Source: Nipponacmea schrenckii (taxonomy: Eukaryota > Mollusca > Gastropoda > Lottiidae). From it: a stretch of DNA of 64,000 nt. The translations under genes and the position numbers were made by a program. The stretch is from the NCBI GenBank assembly GCA_030562195.1, contig JAUJPP010000003.1, positions 43,220,602-43,284,601 on the forward strand. Reading direction: 5' to 3'. The notes below the pieces were generated by a model. It searched no databases. It worked only from the letters and a program-made list of their open reading frames with translations, and was not told the origin of the DNA. Positions 48,201 through 58,929 of the stretch are shown here, piece by piece (the stretch's first letter is position 1; each line of letters begins with the position of its first letter).

Positions 48201-48221
48201 ATAATGAATAACAACTTATAG
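42221..48221 (+). CDS. BFAR: Bifunctional apoptosis regulator BFAR: RING, SAM, multiple membrane segments, 421 aa, seven coding exons
   Basis: In vertebrates BFAR is an ER-membrane RING ubiquitin ligase that restrains cell death. Exons are 42221-42459, 42821-42998, 43255-43408, 43788-43936, 46699-46857, 47313-47518 and 48041-48221 (stop TAG), 1266 bases, all GT..AG and in phase. The RING at residues 26-65 has C26, C29, C41, H43, C46, C49, C62 and C65, then KWQGHPKVNITLR. A membrane segment follows at about 127-147 (GILLTLVTILVIYLAWYW). Exons 3-4 give a SAM domain (WSWKAHDVSRWLTEL to LLYAIQGM) and end in PTNLWEYK. Exons 5-7 give PGRSLFLLYGL and further hydrophobic segments. Human BFAR is 450 residues with the same order. 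The frame is open upstream to an earlier Met at 42164; 42221 was chosen because it fits the human N-terminus. Intron 4 carries a 2.5-kb minisatellite. Confidence 0.97.
44012..46560. repeat. 48-bp minisatellite, about 53 units, in BFAR intron 4
   Basis: The unit is TGACAGTTTTATAAATAG, ATACTTCTAGTATATTTATT, AATCTCAACC. Most neighbours differ at only one or two bases (CAACC, CAGCC or CAACG; TTCTAGTATAT or TGATAGTTTAT). Because 48 is a multiple of three, the minus strand stays open for 515 codons (43998-45545) as a 16-residue repeat; this is not a gene. Single-base length changes near 45640, 45690, 45785 and 46265 break that frame. Confidence 0.97.
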
Positions 48222-49714
48222 CACTATGAGTGTTGTGAAATAGTATACCAGGCACAGATTTTTTATTGGCTTCTCACTACTAACCTATGATGTGAATATT
48301 CTTTCTTTGGATTTAAAATTTAATAATAGTTCAATCCAAATTCATTCCCTTGTATTGCTTTTAAAATACTGTGTGATTGATATCCATTTTAACCTTACAT
48401 GTTATCATTCCATTTAATTTATAGCCCTTACTAAGGGACCTTAGCATAAAAAAACTATACAGGTAATTGAATAATTCAAGGGAGGTAATCTGCAAGTTTT
48501 ATTTTAAAGAATGTATCTTGGATGAAACAGGTGATAGACTTCAGCTTCTAATTTACATGATTATCATGATATTTCAATTCTAGCATCATATTGTTGTAAC
48601 TTTGAGTACAGTGTTAGTTACAGGAGATATTCATGCCTATGTTAATTTGAATTTGTTTTAATTTTTTAAATAAAATTGGTAGAACATATTTTCCATTTTT
48701 GGGAAATCTCTATACAAGAAAAAAGAAGTTATAGGAGATATGATTTACTGGAACTATATAAGGTTTGAAGATTTTTGTTGACATTTTAAATATTTTTTAA
48801 TTAACATAATATCTTGATTTAATCAGTATTTTAATTACCCTAATTAGTTGGTATCATTATTATTTTATGTTAATAATCATGGTATTCTTGTACATGGACA
48901 TACAAATAATGAGTCTTTGTTGGTGTGTAATGATTAATTCACAAATCTAATTTTACAATTTTCTTTTAAAAATTGTGTTGAGTAAAATATCTACTGCCTA
49001 ACACATTGTTTAAAAGATTGTCCTGATAGAATTGCAAATTTATATTTGTATGAAATTTACGGGGAAAAGTGTCTTTAATTTCAAATGTATAATCTGAAAA
49101 CCTCAGGCAATATTAAAATATTCTTTATTTAAAAAACGAAATATGTTGTTTTATTTGGTGATTTTTATTTCTCTGTACATTAAGGTATCAGATTTCTGTT
49201 ACTGAACAGAAAAACAACAGTTTTATGTAATAAAAAGATATTTTAGAATTTGTTATCATATTGTTTTATTGCTGCTATGTACAGTCATGGAAAGAATTAT
49301 TCATGCCTATCTTAATTTTAATTTGTTTTTATTTTTAAATTAAAATAGTAAAACATATTTTCTTTTTTTGTGAAATCTTAAGAAAAAAAGTGAGATTTTG
49401 TGGTATTGCATTAGATTTTCAATTTAAGTTTGCAAATGCACTTAAATTCAACTTAAAACAAGAAAATTGTAAGGTCAATATGGTAATAATTAAAAATATA
49501 ATTGTATAAGAAAATCAAATTAATTGGTGCAATAAGGTTTGATTGCTCAATGATTTGAATATTTCTTGTGTGATTGCAGTTTGTTTTATATATTATTTTC
49601 TACTATTTATCACAAATTAAATAACAGCTATGATTTATCATCCATTGTCTATTTATCCACTATCGAGTAGAGTTGATGAGTTTTCATGGGCATACTCGAA
49701 ATCTGTCTAACATT
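48222..49714. repeat. 3' flank of BFAR with two copies of a dispersed repeat
   Basis: TATTCATGCCTATGTTAATT to GGGAAATCTC (48630-48710) and TATTCATGCCTATCTTAATT to GTGAAATCTT (49298-49380) are two copies in the same orientation. The second is preceded by TACAGTCATGGAAAGAATTA (49280), which looks like the terminal repeat of a Tc1/mariner-type element. An AATAAA at 48670-48675 could serve BFAR. No gene is present. Confidence 0.5.
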
Positions 49715-49925
49715 AGGTCAAAATTGTTCACTAAGAGTCCAATATCAGGTCAAAACTGGCCAATAATAGGTCAAAACTGTTCATAATCAGTCCAGTATTA
49801 AGTCAAAACTGTTCACAAATGTCCAATAATTGATCAAAACTGTTCACTAATTGTTCAATAATTGGTCAAAACTGTTCACAAATGTCCAATATGAGGTCAA
49901 AAGTGTAAACATACTGTTCAATTTT
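49715..49925. repeat. ~30-bp minisatellite, about seven units
   Basis: Units of the form GGTCAAAACTGTTCACAAAT plus GTCCAATAT repeat with moderate drift. Confidence 0.85.
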
Positions 49926-50284
49926 AGGTAAAATTTTTTTATTTTTTTTAGACAGCTTTCCCTTATAAATGTTTACTTAATGAAATTAAGAGAAGTAGCA
50001 GAAAAATTTACACAACAAATGTTTGCAAAATGACATTTTTGAAACCATTTTTGCTATAGGCTATTGAAAAAAACGCAGAATGTGATGCAATTTGCAGGAC
50101 GCCTATTCACACTGTGCTTTACATTTAAACCTTTTTTGGTTGTTTGCCTAATAGTTTGGACAGTCTATAAAAGAAAAAATAGCTCCAAACAGCTTTAAAA
50201 GTTTTTTCTTTATACCTCGATAATTGCACCAATCGTGATAAAAAATTTCTATATCGCGAAAAAATATCTCATATCGCTCAAATA

Positions 50285-50500
50285 AAATTTTTGGTGGGGA
50301 GCCGCGGATTCTCCCTGTCAGTGATGCTTCCTGACATGAAAAAAGGACCAAGTCGTTTGGATTGGACAATGTTACCAGACCCCGTGTACTAAAAGTTGTT
50401 AAAGATCCCTCCACAGTTGGAGTAAGCTGATGCCGTTGTCCTAGCTAAATTTCCCACATTGCGCCCTGCATGGCGTTGCCCATCTTGCCCATAGATGTAG
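50285..50500 (+). mobile_element. Decayed SINE copy, plus strand
   Basis: It matches the body of the SINE at 24385-24746: CCTGTCAGTGATGC, GGACAATG, CCCGTGTACTA, GTTAAAGATCCCTCCACAG, CCCTGCATGGCGTTGCCC. The tRNA-like head is lost, and several internal gaps show that it is old. Confidence 0.8.
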
Positions 50501-50504
50501 GTGA

Positions 50505-50700
50505 GAATGACGAGAAAGCGAGATATTAGTCCTCGCTTTCTTGCTTTTTATCTTTCCCTTTTCCCCGCCTTCTGGCCCTTATTCCTCGCTTTCTCACCTT
50601 TTTCCTCGCCCTTTACTCGACTTTTCCTCGCCCTTTCCTCTACTTTTTCCTCGCCCTTTTCCTCGCTTTCTCGTTGTCGAGAGGTTAGGAGTAAATATGG
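50505..50700. repeat. Pyrimidine-rich CCTCGCCCTTTTC repeat
   Basis: TTCCTCGCCCTTT-like units repeat from about 50528 to 50675. GAGAAAGCGAG at 50510 and CTCGCTTTCTCG near 50662 are inverted to each other, so the block may be a small foldback. The open frames across it on both strands are products of the repeat. Confidence 0.65.
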
Positions 50701-51185
50701 CCACAATCGGCTTCCATAGTGTACTGAGAGAACTTTAAAACAATGTACGAGTATGCTATATACATACAAATGAAGCATCCAATGAAATATGAAAAATAAC
50801 GCATTCAAGTGAAAATTGAGTGTTTCATAATCCATATTTTATACATCATATCATTTCGCTATAGAAATATTTTCCTCTATTACACTAAAGAAGGTACTTA
50901 ATGTGAACTCGTTAAAGTAAAAACGATCAGTCAGTTGTGTTGACCACAGTTAATTCAACCTTTTTTTTAAAAGTTTTTTGTAAGCTTTTTAAGTACAAAA
51001 AATAAAATTTCAAACTGTCTATGAAGCCTGGGAATGATAAGATTAAGCCTTGTATAATAATTACTTAGATATGATCTACATTTTACAGGGATTCTGTTAC
51101 ACCAGGTAAGTTCACTGATGAATATGTGCACCTATTGACCATACTTGAAGACTTAAATCTCTGTCCAATCTATGACGCTGTGTAA

Positions 51186-52969
51186 CTTTAATTCAAAATT
51201 GATCAAATTATGTTAAATACTCTTTATTCCATTTTGCCTCGAACAGTTTCGGAGAACTTTTATTTAATTTAGAGAATAATTATATACCGTTATTAATTTG
51301 CCATGCCACAAAAAGTTGATGTAGGTATATCGGACACATCTGATTTTGATGATATCTATATCTAAAATATGAACATCTGACTATGATATAGTTATTTTAT
51401 AATCTCACATATCATTACTGTACCTCATATACTCTACTTAAATAAACATAGATCTTTATTAAAACCATTTCAATAATCATTATTCCACATAGCTATCATA
51501 TGTTACTAAATTGGTTTGAAGAGTTAAATGTTAAAATATCATGACAGAGAAGTATTACTTTACCTTGTTATTTACAAGTTTAACGAACCTTATTCTCGAG
51601 GGTTAATAATATAAACATAATTTTATCTCGAACATATTTTCAAGTTTATCGTACAGATAAACTTTAATTAAAAATATGTATGTCAGCTTCAATGGCACTT
51701 CATTCTTAAGGAGAAATACACTTGAGCGACCGGAATCGGAGACCAGTTTCCCGCTGTTGCTAATAAATAGTCCTTAATGTTTTGGTATGAATGTTCGCCA
51801 TGGATCTTTTGGGAAGTTTTGAAACCAATTTTGACTTATTTTGAACAAGAAGCATTGTTCTAATAAAAATTTCCAATATCGGAATCGCCTGAGATCACAC
51901 ATATATACACATTATACATATAGGCTGCAGTGTACTCTGAATAATCTGACATCATTTTCAGGTCCCGATTGATTTCCTTCTTATCCGTGTTTAAAAAGCC
52001 CTGAGTATTCCGACAAGAATCAGTGGCCTCGATATTAAAAAAAAATTGTTGGATGAAGGTACCGTAAACGAACATGTCTTTCGAAGCACTAATCGATGTG
52101 ATTAAAGTATATTTTCAAGCTTATATTTAAAGAACACAGGCACAGATACTGCACTTCATAATTTAACAGGTGTAAAAGGGCATATGGCGCTAAATGCACT
52201 CCAAGATAAAAAGTTAGCAAATTTGAATGGTTTACTATGATAACCTTGTCAATTATCATCTGCTGGTCTATTCTCTGGGCAGAAAACAATAGCACAGGAG
52301 TCATTATGAGGATCTGTGATTTCACATTGATTTTGCTCAATTTCCTAGCCATTCACAATCCCCCCTCCCCTTTTATTTTTTTGTATAATTCCTCCACCCT
52401 AATGCCACTCACTCCTATTTCCACATGCTCGCGAGCAACCCCTGCGGAGCATATGGGCCTCGGTTGAGAAGCATCGCGGCTAAACTTATATTCAACTCAT
52501 CGACTTGGAAATAAAAATCATCTCAAGAGACTATACCAAAATAGCTTCATGAAAGTTTGATAGAAAATGACATAAATTTTCGACTCACATTATGTCAACC
52601 TACACAAAGAACTGTAAAAAGTGTTTTCATTAATAGTTGGTAATAATTCCCATTAGATTTTCATACTAAATACTATTATTGGCACTGATAAAGCAAAAAA
52701 TGAAGTCATCAGTAAGCTTACAGATAAATACTATTTAACGTGTTTTTTATTCTTAAGCTATAATTATCAAGTTAATGAAAGATTACTAATAAGACTTAGA
52801 TTGCAAAATGATTGGAATAGTACTATAAATATCTTGTTATCTATTTAACCTATTGCCAACTATACATAACTTATTACTAATTACCATCATGTTTGGCTCA
52901 TATCTTGAGAATTTGGTTAAATCAAGCCAACTTAAAAAATATTAAAGTAAAACAAATCTATTGTACAAA
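51186..52969. other. Intergenic sequence, no gene seen
   Basis: Featureless AT-rich sequence. Open frames at 51860-52467 overlap on both strands and resemble nothing known. Confidence 0.4.
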
Positions 52970-52977
52970 TGATGTTT

Positions 52978-53042
52978 GGGGGGGGGGGTGTTGGTAGAAG
53001 TAAGGGATGGGGGAGTAAAGTAGGGTGGAAGGGGGTGGGGGG
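52978..53042 (+). other. G-rich tract with G-quadruplex potential
   Basis: An 11-base G run is followed by GGGATGGGGGAG, TAGGGTGG, GGGGGTGGGG and more, giving more than four runs of at least three G within about 65 bases on the plus strand. Confidence 0.65.
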
Positions 53043-53618
53043 TGACTGAACAATGGGGAATATAGGCTACTTTAAACTAAAAGCATCGAGAGAGATAAAC
53101 GTGCTGTTGTTGATTGAAAGTTGGAGGGGTGGGGGAGGAGTTACGACTCATTTCGTCGTGGGGAATCTCATAAAACATGTTGAGAAGCACTGCTGTAAAC
53201 GAAATAATACAACCGTTTTTATTTTATCACAATTCACTTTTCTTAAAGGTGAAATATGTACCGGACCAAATCCTAAAGAAATCAAGGCGCATCCAATAAT
53301 CAATAGAAACATGAAAGAGTATGAACTATCGTAACAAAACCAAGAACCAAGCTTATAAATTTCAAGGCAGGCAACATTATTAAATCTGCGAGACAAAGAC
53401 AAAGATTTAGAAATGAAGTTTACAATAAGGTTACAACAACCTTCGACATTTTAACATTCCTACCACCCTTAGTTTAAAATAATACAACTAACAAAAATAT
53501 TGTGCGGCTTAAAGATGATCTGGAGTTATTCTTAAAACTAAGCTTCTGTACCTTTAAAATTTAAAACATCTGAAAATCTTACATTCAGAGATTAAACTTT
53601 AAATTGTACCACAAATAA

Positions 53619-54287
53619 CAAAAATTCTGAGTTCTCATTGGTCGAAATACATGGGGTTTAATTAGAAGATAAACACTTTCTGTTTTCGATTTAGAGGGGG
53701 TTTTATTCGATATTTAACCATGCTTGAATCATTAGATCTCGAGACCGCTTGCGGTCGAGGGTCTCTAATGGTATATTCAAGCATGGTTAAATATCGAATA
53801 AACCCCCTCTAAATCTAAAACAGAAAGTCGTTTATCGGAATTGTACCACAAATTGTGATGATTTTGTTCCCGGAATCTTTTCTATGGATAATTTAGACAT
53901 GGGCTATTCGGTTTTTATGACGTTAGGTGCAGTATGACGCACATAACAACAAACTGCACGTGCGCTATCGAATGAAAAAGAAGACATCCTTTTTATCATT
54001 AACATAAACAAGATTTGTAACTAGTTCGCTGAAATTAATACGCCAAATTGCAAAGACATGATGTCAAATTGCTATTAAACCCCATGTATTTCGACCAATC
54101 AGAACTCAGAAATTTTGTTATTTCTGTTTTAGATTTAGAGGGTGTTTATTCGATATTTAACCATGCTAAAATATACCATTAGAGACCCTCGACCGCAAGC
54201 GGTCTCGGGATCCAATGATTCAAGCATGGTTAAATATCGAATAAACCCCCTCTAAATCTAAAACAGAAAGTGTTTATCTTCTAATTT
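53619..54287. repeat. Nested palindromes: two hairpin elements inside outer inverted arms
   Basis: Hairpin 1 (53674-53829) and hairpin 2 (54122-54277) are two inverted copies of the same foldback. Arms contain GATTTAGAGGGGGTTT and TCGATATTTAACCATGC around a core GACCGCTTGCGGTC. The segment 53619-53660 is the near-exact complement of 54075-54116 (TCGACCAATCAGAACTC region), and 53659-53684 is the complement of 54262-54287 (ATTAGAAGATAAACACTTTC). No coding frame is present. Confidence 0.85.
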
Positions 54288-56699
54288 GACAGCAGTTGCA
54301 GGTCCTTGACCTGTTCGGGAATGATCCATCGGACATATAGTTAGGGTGGAGAAGGGCGAGGCAAACAAGTCTCCGAAGGCTATATTGGTCTTTATTGAAG
54401 ACACACCTCGGAAAATGACTTATTAAGGCATGTTCATCTGTGGAAACATGTTTGAAGACAATTTCAAGACAAAATTCACGGAAATGTCCATTTACATGTA
54501 GACCTACACCGTGTGAATCAATATATCTAAGAAACCGTTAAAAGTGCTGGCGTATACGATGTGGCTTGCCACATATTTATTATAATGTTAAATTCATAGA
54601 GAAATAATACCACAGACCTTGTACTAACCCAACCCAAGGTGAACATGAACAAAATAAGGACACTATTTTGGTAAATAATAGAGAAAAAGCAATCAACATT
54701 ACATTTAGTTGTTTTTTTTATACCATTAAACCTATTTTGCTATTTTTTGTTTGTTTATTTATCGCAGCATGTATTATGTCTTTTTTTATGCGCTTCTTTA
54801 ATGTTTGCTTCCATAATGGATCAAAAGTTACGACGTCGAACAAAACAAAGCCCACCAATAAATAATTGGGTAATAATTGTCATATATTATTATAATATGA
54901 GCCGAAGACCTAGGGGAAATAGTTCCCGAAGAAATCATTCTTCTTTTTTTTAAAAGTTGGCTGAAAGACTATCAGTCAATTTCCCAAGAATAGTCTCAAA
55001 CATGGTATTTTTTTTTATGGGGGATCAACATTTAAGATAGCAACCGAGTGTGTTACCGCCTCAATGGAGGCATAGGTAGTTTCGATGCTACGTCTACATC
55101 ATGCATTAAAAGGAATTGTAATGTTGATGATTTTCCTCACAACGATGTGTTATTAACCAGGACACGTCGCTTACATTTCATTTCGTTTGAAAAGTCTCAC
55201 ATATATGTTTCAGAATGAGTAGGTGATCATAGACAAGTGTGACATATTCACCATTATCTTGGAAATCTTTATCCTCTCGAACGTGACAAATAGTACGGGT
55301 TCAGTGACCCGAAAAACCTGATATTATTTGATAAATATATAATAATATAGATGGAAACGAATGTCAAACGAAGTTTTTCCAAAGATTCTGAAAATTCTGG
55401 ACTTGTACACCAAAGCTAAACATTCCAGAATCATATACACCAATCATTATTTAAATTTTAGCACAAGAACATACTTCCGGTATGTCTTCAATAATTGACA
55501 AAAGGTATCTATTATCACCTAATGGATTTATTCAGCTTCAAAATGAAACTCCAATTGTTTACCATATTCTCATCAAATACTTCCACTTCTGTGAACAGGT
55601 GAGGGAGTGCAATTCGAAAAATCAAATTCCAAAAATCTAAATCAAAAGTTGGTCAAAAATGGGCAAGCAAAAACCTAAAAAGGGAGGGAGAAAGAGGATT
55701 TCTAAAAATAGCCCAAACTAATACAAACATTAGCATAAAAGTTTAAGTGGACTGAATCCATCCGATCGCTATTTTACAATCTCACACTTATTTTTCCTTA
55801 AATAAATTATATGATCGTTGGCTAACAAATCTCGATAACACGATCGAGAAATCACTAGCAAACCGAGCTTAACATAAGGTTTACACGAACCTAACAAAAT
55901 CCCACGAGGTGTAGTTTGATTTAGAGTCACACATGGTCCCAGACTAAAATATTTTACGCCCCTAACGTAACCCAAATGGCCTTTCCATGTATCGGTAAGC
56001 TTCATACAAGGCAATCGATGGAAATAAGACAAGAAACCCTAAAGAATCATGTAAAACACAAGACCGGGACTTTCCTTCAGCATTCTACGCACGCCCTTGC
56101 CTCGGGATCCCCATAGTCTTTCTATGCTATGCCTCCATGAAAAAAAAAAAAAAAAAAAAAAAGTACAAGAGAGTGGATTATTTGCCTACGTCGAGAACAT
56201 AACAATGGTTGCCATCTTATCCACTGCACCGATCGATATCGGGACCAACATAGCTACACAACAAACATCCGTTAATGATGTGCAGACTAGATTAACTGTC
56301 CTTGTTTCCAATACACAAAAAATATGGAAAGAAAATATATACTGTGTAAATATAGCGACACGATGGCTTAATGTCTTTCTGCGCAATTAGCAATGGAAAA
56401 CTGTTTTTGTACCTCATAAACACTAGTTTCTTTTTTGGATTTCGTTTCTTGAAAATGCCTCGGTTAATTTTTAATCTATTTTCAAATAATAAAGACAATG
56501 TATCAAAAGCGATAGGCTGCTTAACAAAAGTAGATATAAAGGTACAAGCTGAACATCTGCCACAATAAAAATATATTCGGAATTTAAAAAAAAAAAAGTG
56601 AGCCAACGACGATTCCATTCAGTTTGAGAAAAAAAGCGTCTGGTAAATCAACGCTAAACCATCATTGTGCAATTCAACAGTAGGGGTCAAGGACGCATG
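54288..56699. other. Intergenic sequence with a long A tract, no gene seen
   Basis: A run of about 22 A (56140-56161) follows CTATGCTATGCCTCCATG; this may be the tail of a retroposed sequence, but no target duplication was found. Open frames on both strands have no known relatives. Confidence 0.4.
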
Positions 56700-56936
56700 A
56701 AAACCCACATGTAAGAGTTACTTCCCTTTATATTTTACAATTTGAAAATCGCTTGATGGAAGTATTAAGCGTTTTATAATTAAATACATGATTTTGTGGA
56801 TTTATCTGATAATAGAGGGATTTTGATGTATTGTTATGACACCAGGTAAGTCCACTGATGGATATATACTGTTATTGTCCAAATTTGAGTGAAATTAATT
56901 TTTTATGTTTCTTCTAACGCCTATTATCCCTTTAAA
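56700..56936. mobile_element. Partial relative of the TTAA MITE at 37026-37475
   Basis: TTACTTCCCTTTATA, GAAAATCGCTTGATGGA, GATTTTGTGGATTTAT, ACACCAGGTAAGTCCACTGA and CCTATTATCCCTTTAA appear in the order of the reverse complement of the left half of that element (37026-37250). Confidence 0.75.
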
Positions 56937-58589
56937 TACATTACATACCTTGTAGTTGTGAAAGTCACTCCTGGCAAAACAAGAGAGGTACTTAACTCAA
57001 CGACCTTCATATACAACAAAGACGTCTTGGTTACGTACAATATTTGTTACCTTACCCCTGACTTCAGCTCACACCCAAGGTATGATTTCAAACAATAGAG
57101 TAAGGGCATGTTCGGGGTTTGTTTGATTTTGCTTGTTTTCTTTCATTATATAACCATACAGAAACTACCAATTGATAGGAAGCGAATCGAACACACCTTA
57201 TCGGGAGACTGATAAGAAATCGCCCTTGATCAAGACCTGCAAACAAAACTTTTAGTTTGTGTTTAACCTCTATTGTACTACACTTAGCACGATTCATTCC
57301 CTTTTAACTGCTTGCTATGTGTATGAGTTGTTTATAGTCTTTGTGGATGGAACGGGAATATTAAAATTCATGAATATTACCCTATATTGTCTAGAAAACA
57401 TCATCTTGTGTTCAAAACTTTATGTACCTATATGTGCCGTATTAAAGAAGTGTGTACTACCCCATAATTATTATCTTGTGTAAAATATTTACTTCTAAAT
57501 TTCGTTCAAATTTTTAGACATTAAAAGTGTGTGAAGTTTTCTGAGAAGTTGCCTTTTGTTCTTGAATTGGTTTTAAGGTTTGACATAAGCCAAAAAAGGT
57601 CTAGGCTAAAATTCTGAATGTCGGCTGGTCTATATGTACCTGTCTCTAAGTTGTAACTCGCCCAATAAGATCATTAAGGCCCATGCTGACACAAGAATAG
57701 TGGCTATTGCAGTCAAGGTTAAATGGTAATAGTCAATAGCTTGTGAAGATGACCCAATAGATAGAGAATATGAAGTTTAATGTAACAGAGCCTATAATTG
57801 ATATATTCTCATCTAATGCTTTCAAATTATTCACTCTGACAAAATAACAATAAATGATTAATTTATAAACATCATTGTATAATGATTGATAGAATAATGA
57901 TTTATAGTTGTAATAGCATGTTAGGGGCTACTTCACAAGTAAAGGAGGGGTCAACATTCAAATTTGATAGAGATAAAGCACCATGATTATGATCAATATG
58001 AACTTGTCAGCATAGCTCTTATTTCCCGTGTTAAACTTTCCATCAATCCATCAAATTCAATAACCATAAACACTCTAGCTGAATCGTTTGTCGATTTTGG
58101 CAATCTTTTATAATAAATAATAGATAATGAAATTACACACACTGCAGAACTCATGCCATAATGAAGAGTATTATTCTCGTGTAGTCAAATCGCACTACAT
58201 TTCTAATTGATAGGTTTTGAATCCCCAGTTAGTTACAGGTTCGGCTTTAATATTTTTGTATTTTTTTAGGAGAAAATGTTGTCTCCAATGGGCCATAGAT
58301 AAATCTATAACATCCTTTACAAAGACATTGTCATATCTAGTTATTTCCCGTGCTGTAATTTGACCTGCATGTTCTTATTAATATTTTATCATACACTCCT
58401 CCAAAGAGACAGTGATCTCTTTGAGAACAAACGGTGTTATAAATACAAATGGAAAATGACAATAAATTCACTAGTATTAAAAAATATATTTCTGAATGTT
58501 CTGCATCCTTTCAAACATAATTATACAAGTACGATGAATGTCATGGATGTCATCAGGCTACACATATCACAGTTCATAAACATTTTCTA
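56937..58589. other. Intergenic sequence, no gene seen
   Basis: AT-rich sequence without recognised genes, RNAs or repeats. Confidence 0.4.
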
Positions 58590-58905
58590 ACTGCACAATA
58601 TCTCAATCGCAGTGTCACAGTCACAATATCAGTACAGTACACAAATCACAATATCTCAATCACAGTGTCATAGTCACAATATCAGTACAGTTAACACATC
58701 ACAATATTCCAATCGAATTGTCACAGTCACAACAGCAATACAGTACACAAATCACAGCATCTCAATCACAGAGTCACCGTCACACATTACAAAAATTACA
58801 ATCTTTCGATCACATTGTCACAGTTACAATATCGACTATATCTCAATCACAGTAACACAATATCTCAATCACAGAGTCACAGTCACAGTATCGCAACCAC
58901 ATTGT
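58590..58905. repeat. TCACAGTCACAATATC minisatellite
   Basis: Units of about 50-60 bases made of ATATCTCAATCACAGTGTCA, CAGTCACAATATCAGTACAG and TACACAAATCAC recur about five times with drift. The 105-residue Ser/Gln/Thr-rich frame across it is a repeat artefact. Confidence 0.85.
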
Positions 58906-58929
58906 TTAAGTCAAAATGTTATATCATAG

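Noticed and set aside
50501..50835. Overlapping frames on both strands rich in Ser/Phe or Lys/Glu
   Set aside because: They are produced by the pyrimidine-rich CCTCGCCC repeat.
58612..58929. 105-residue Ser/Thr/Gln-rich frame
   Set aside because: It is a translation of the TCACAGTCACAATATC minisatellite.
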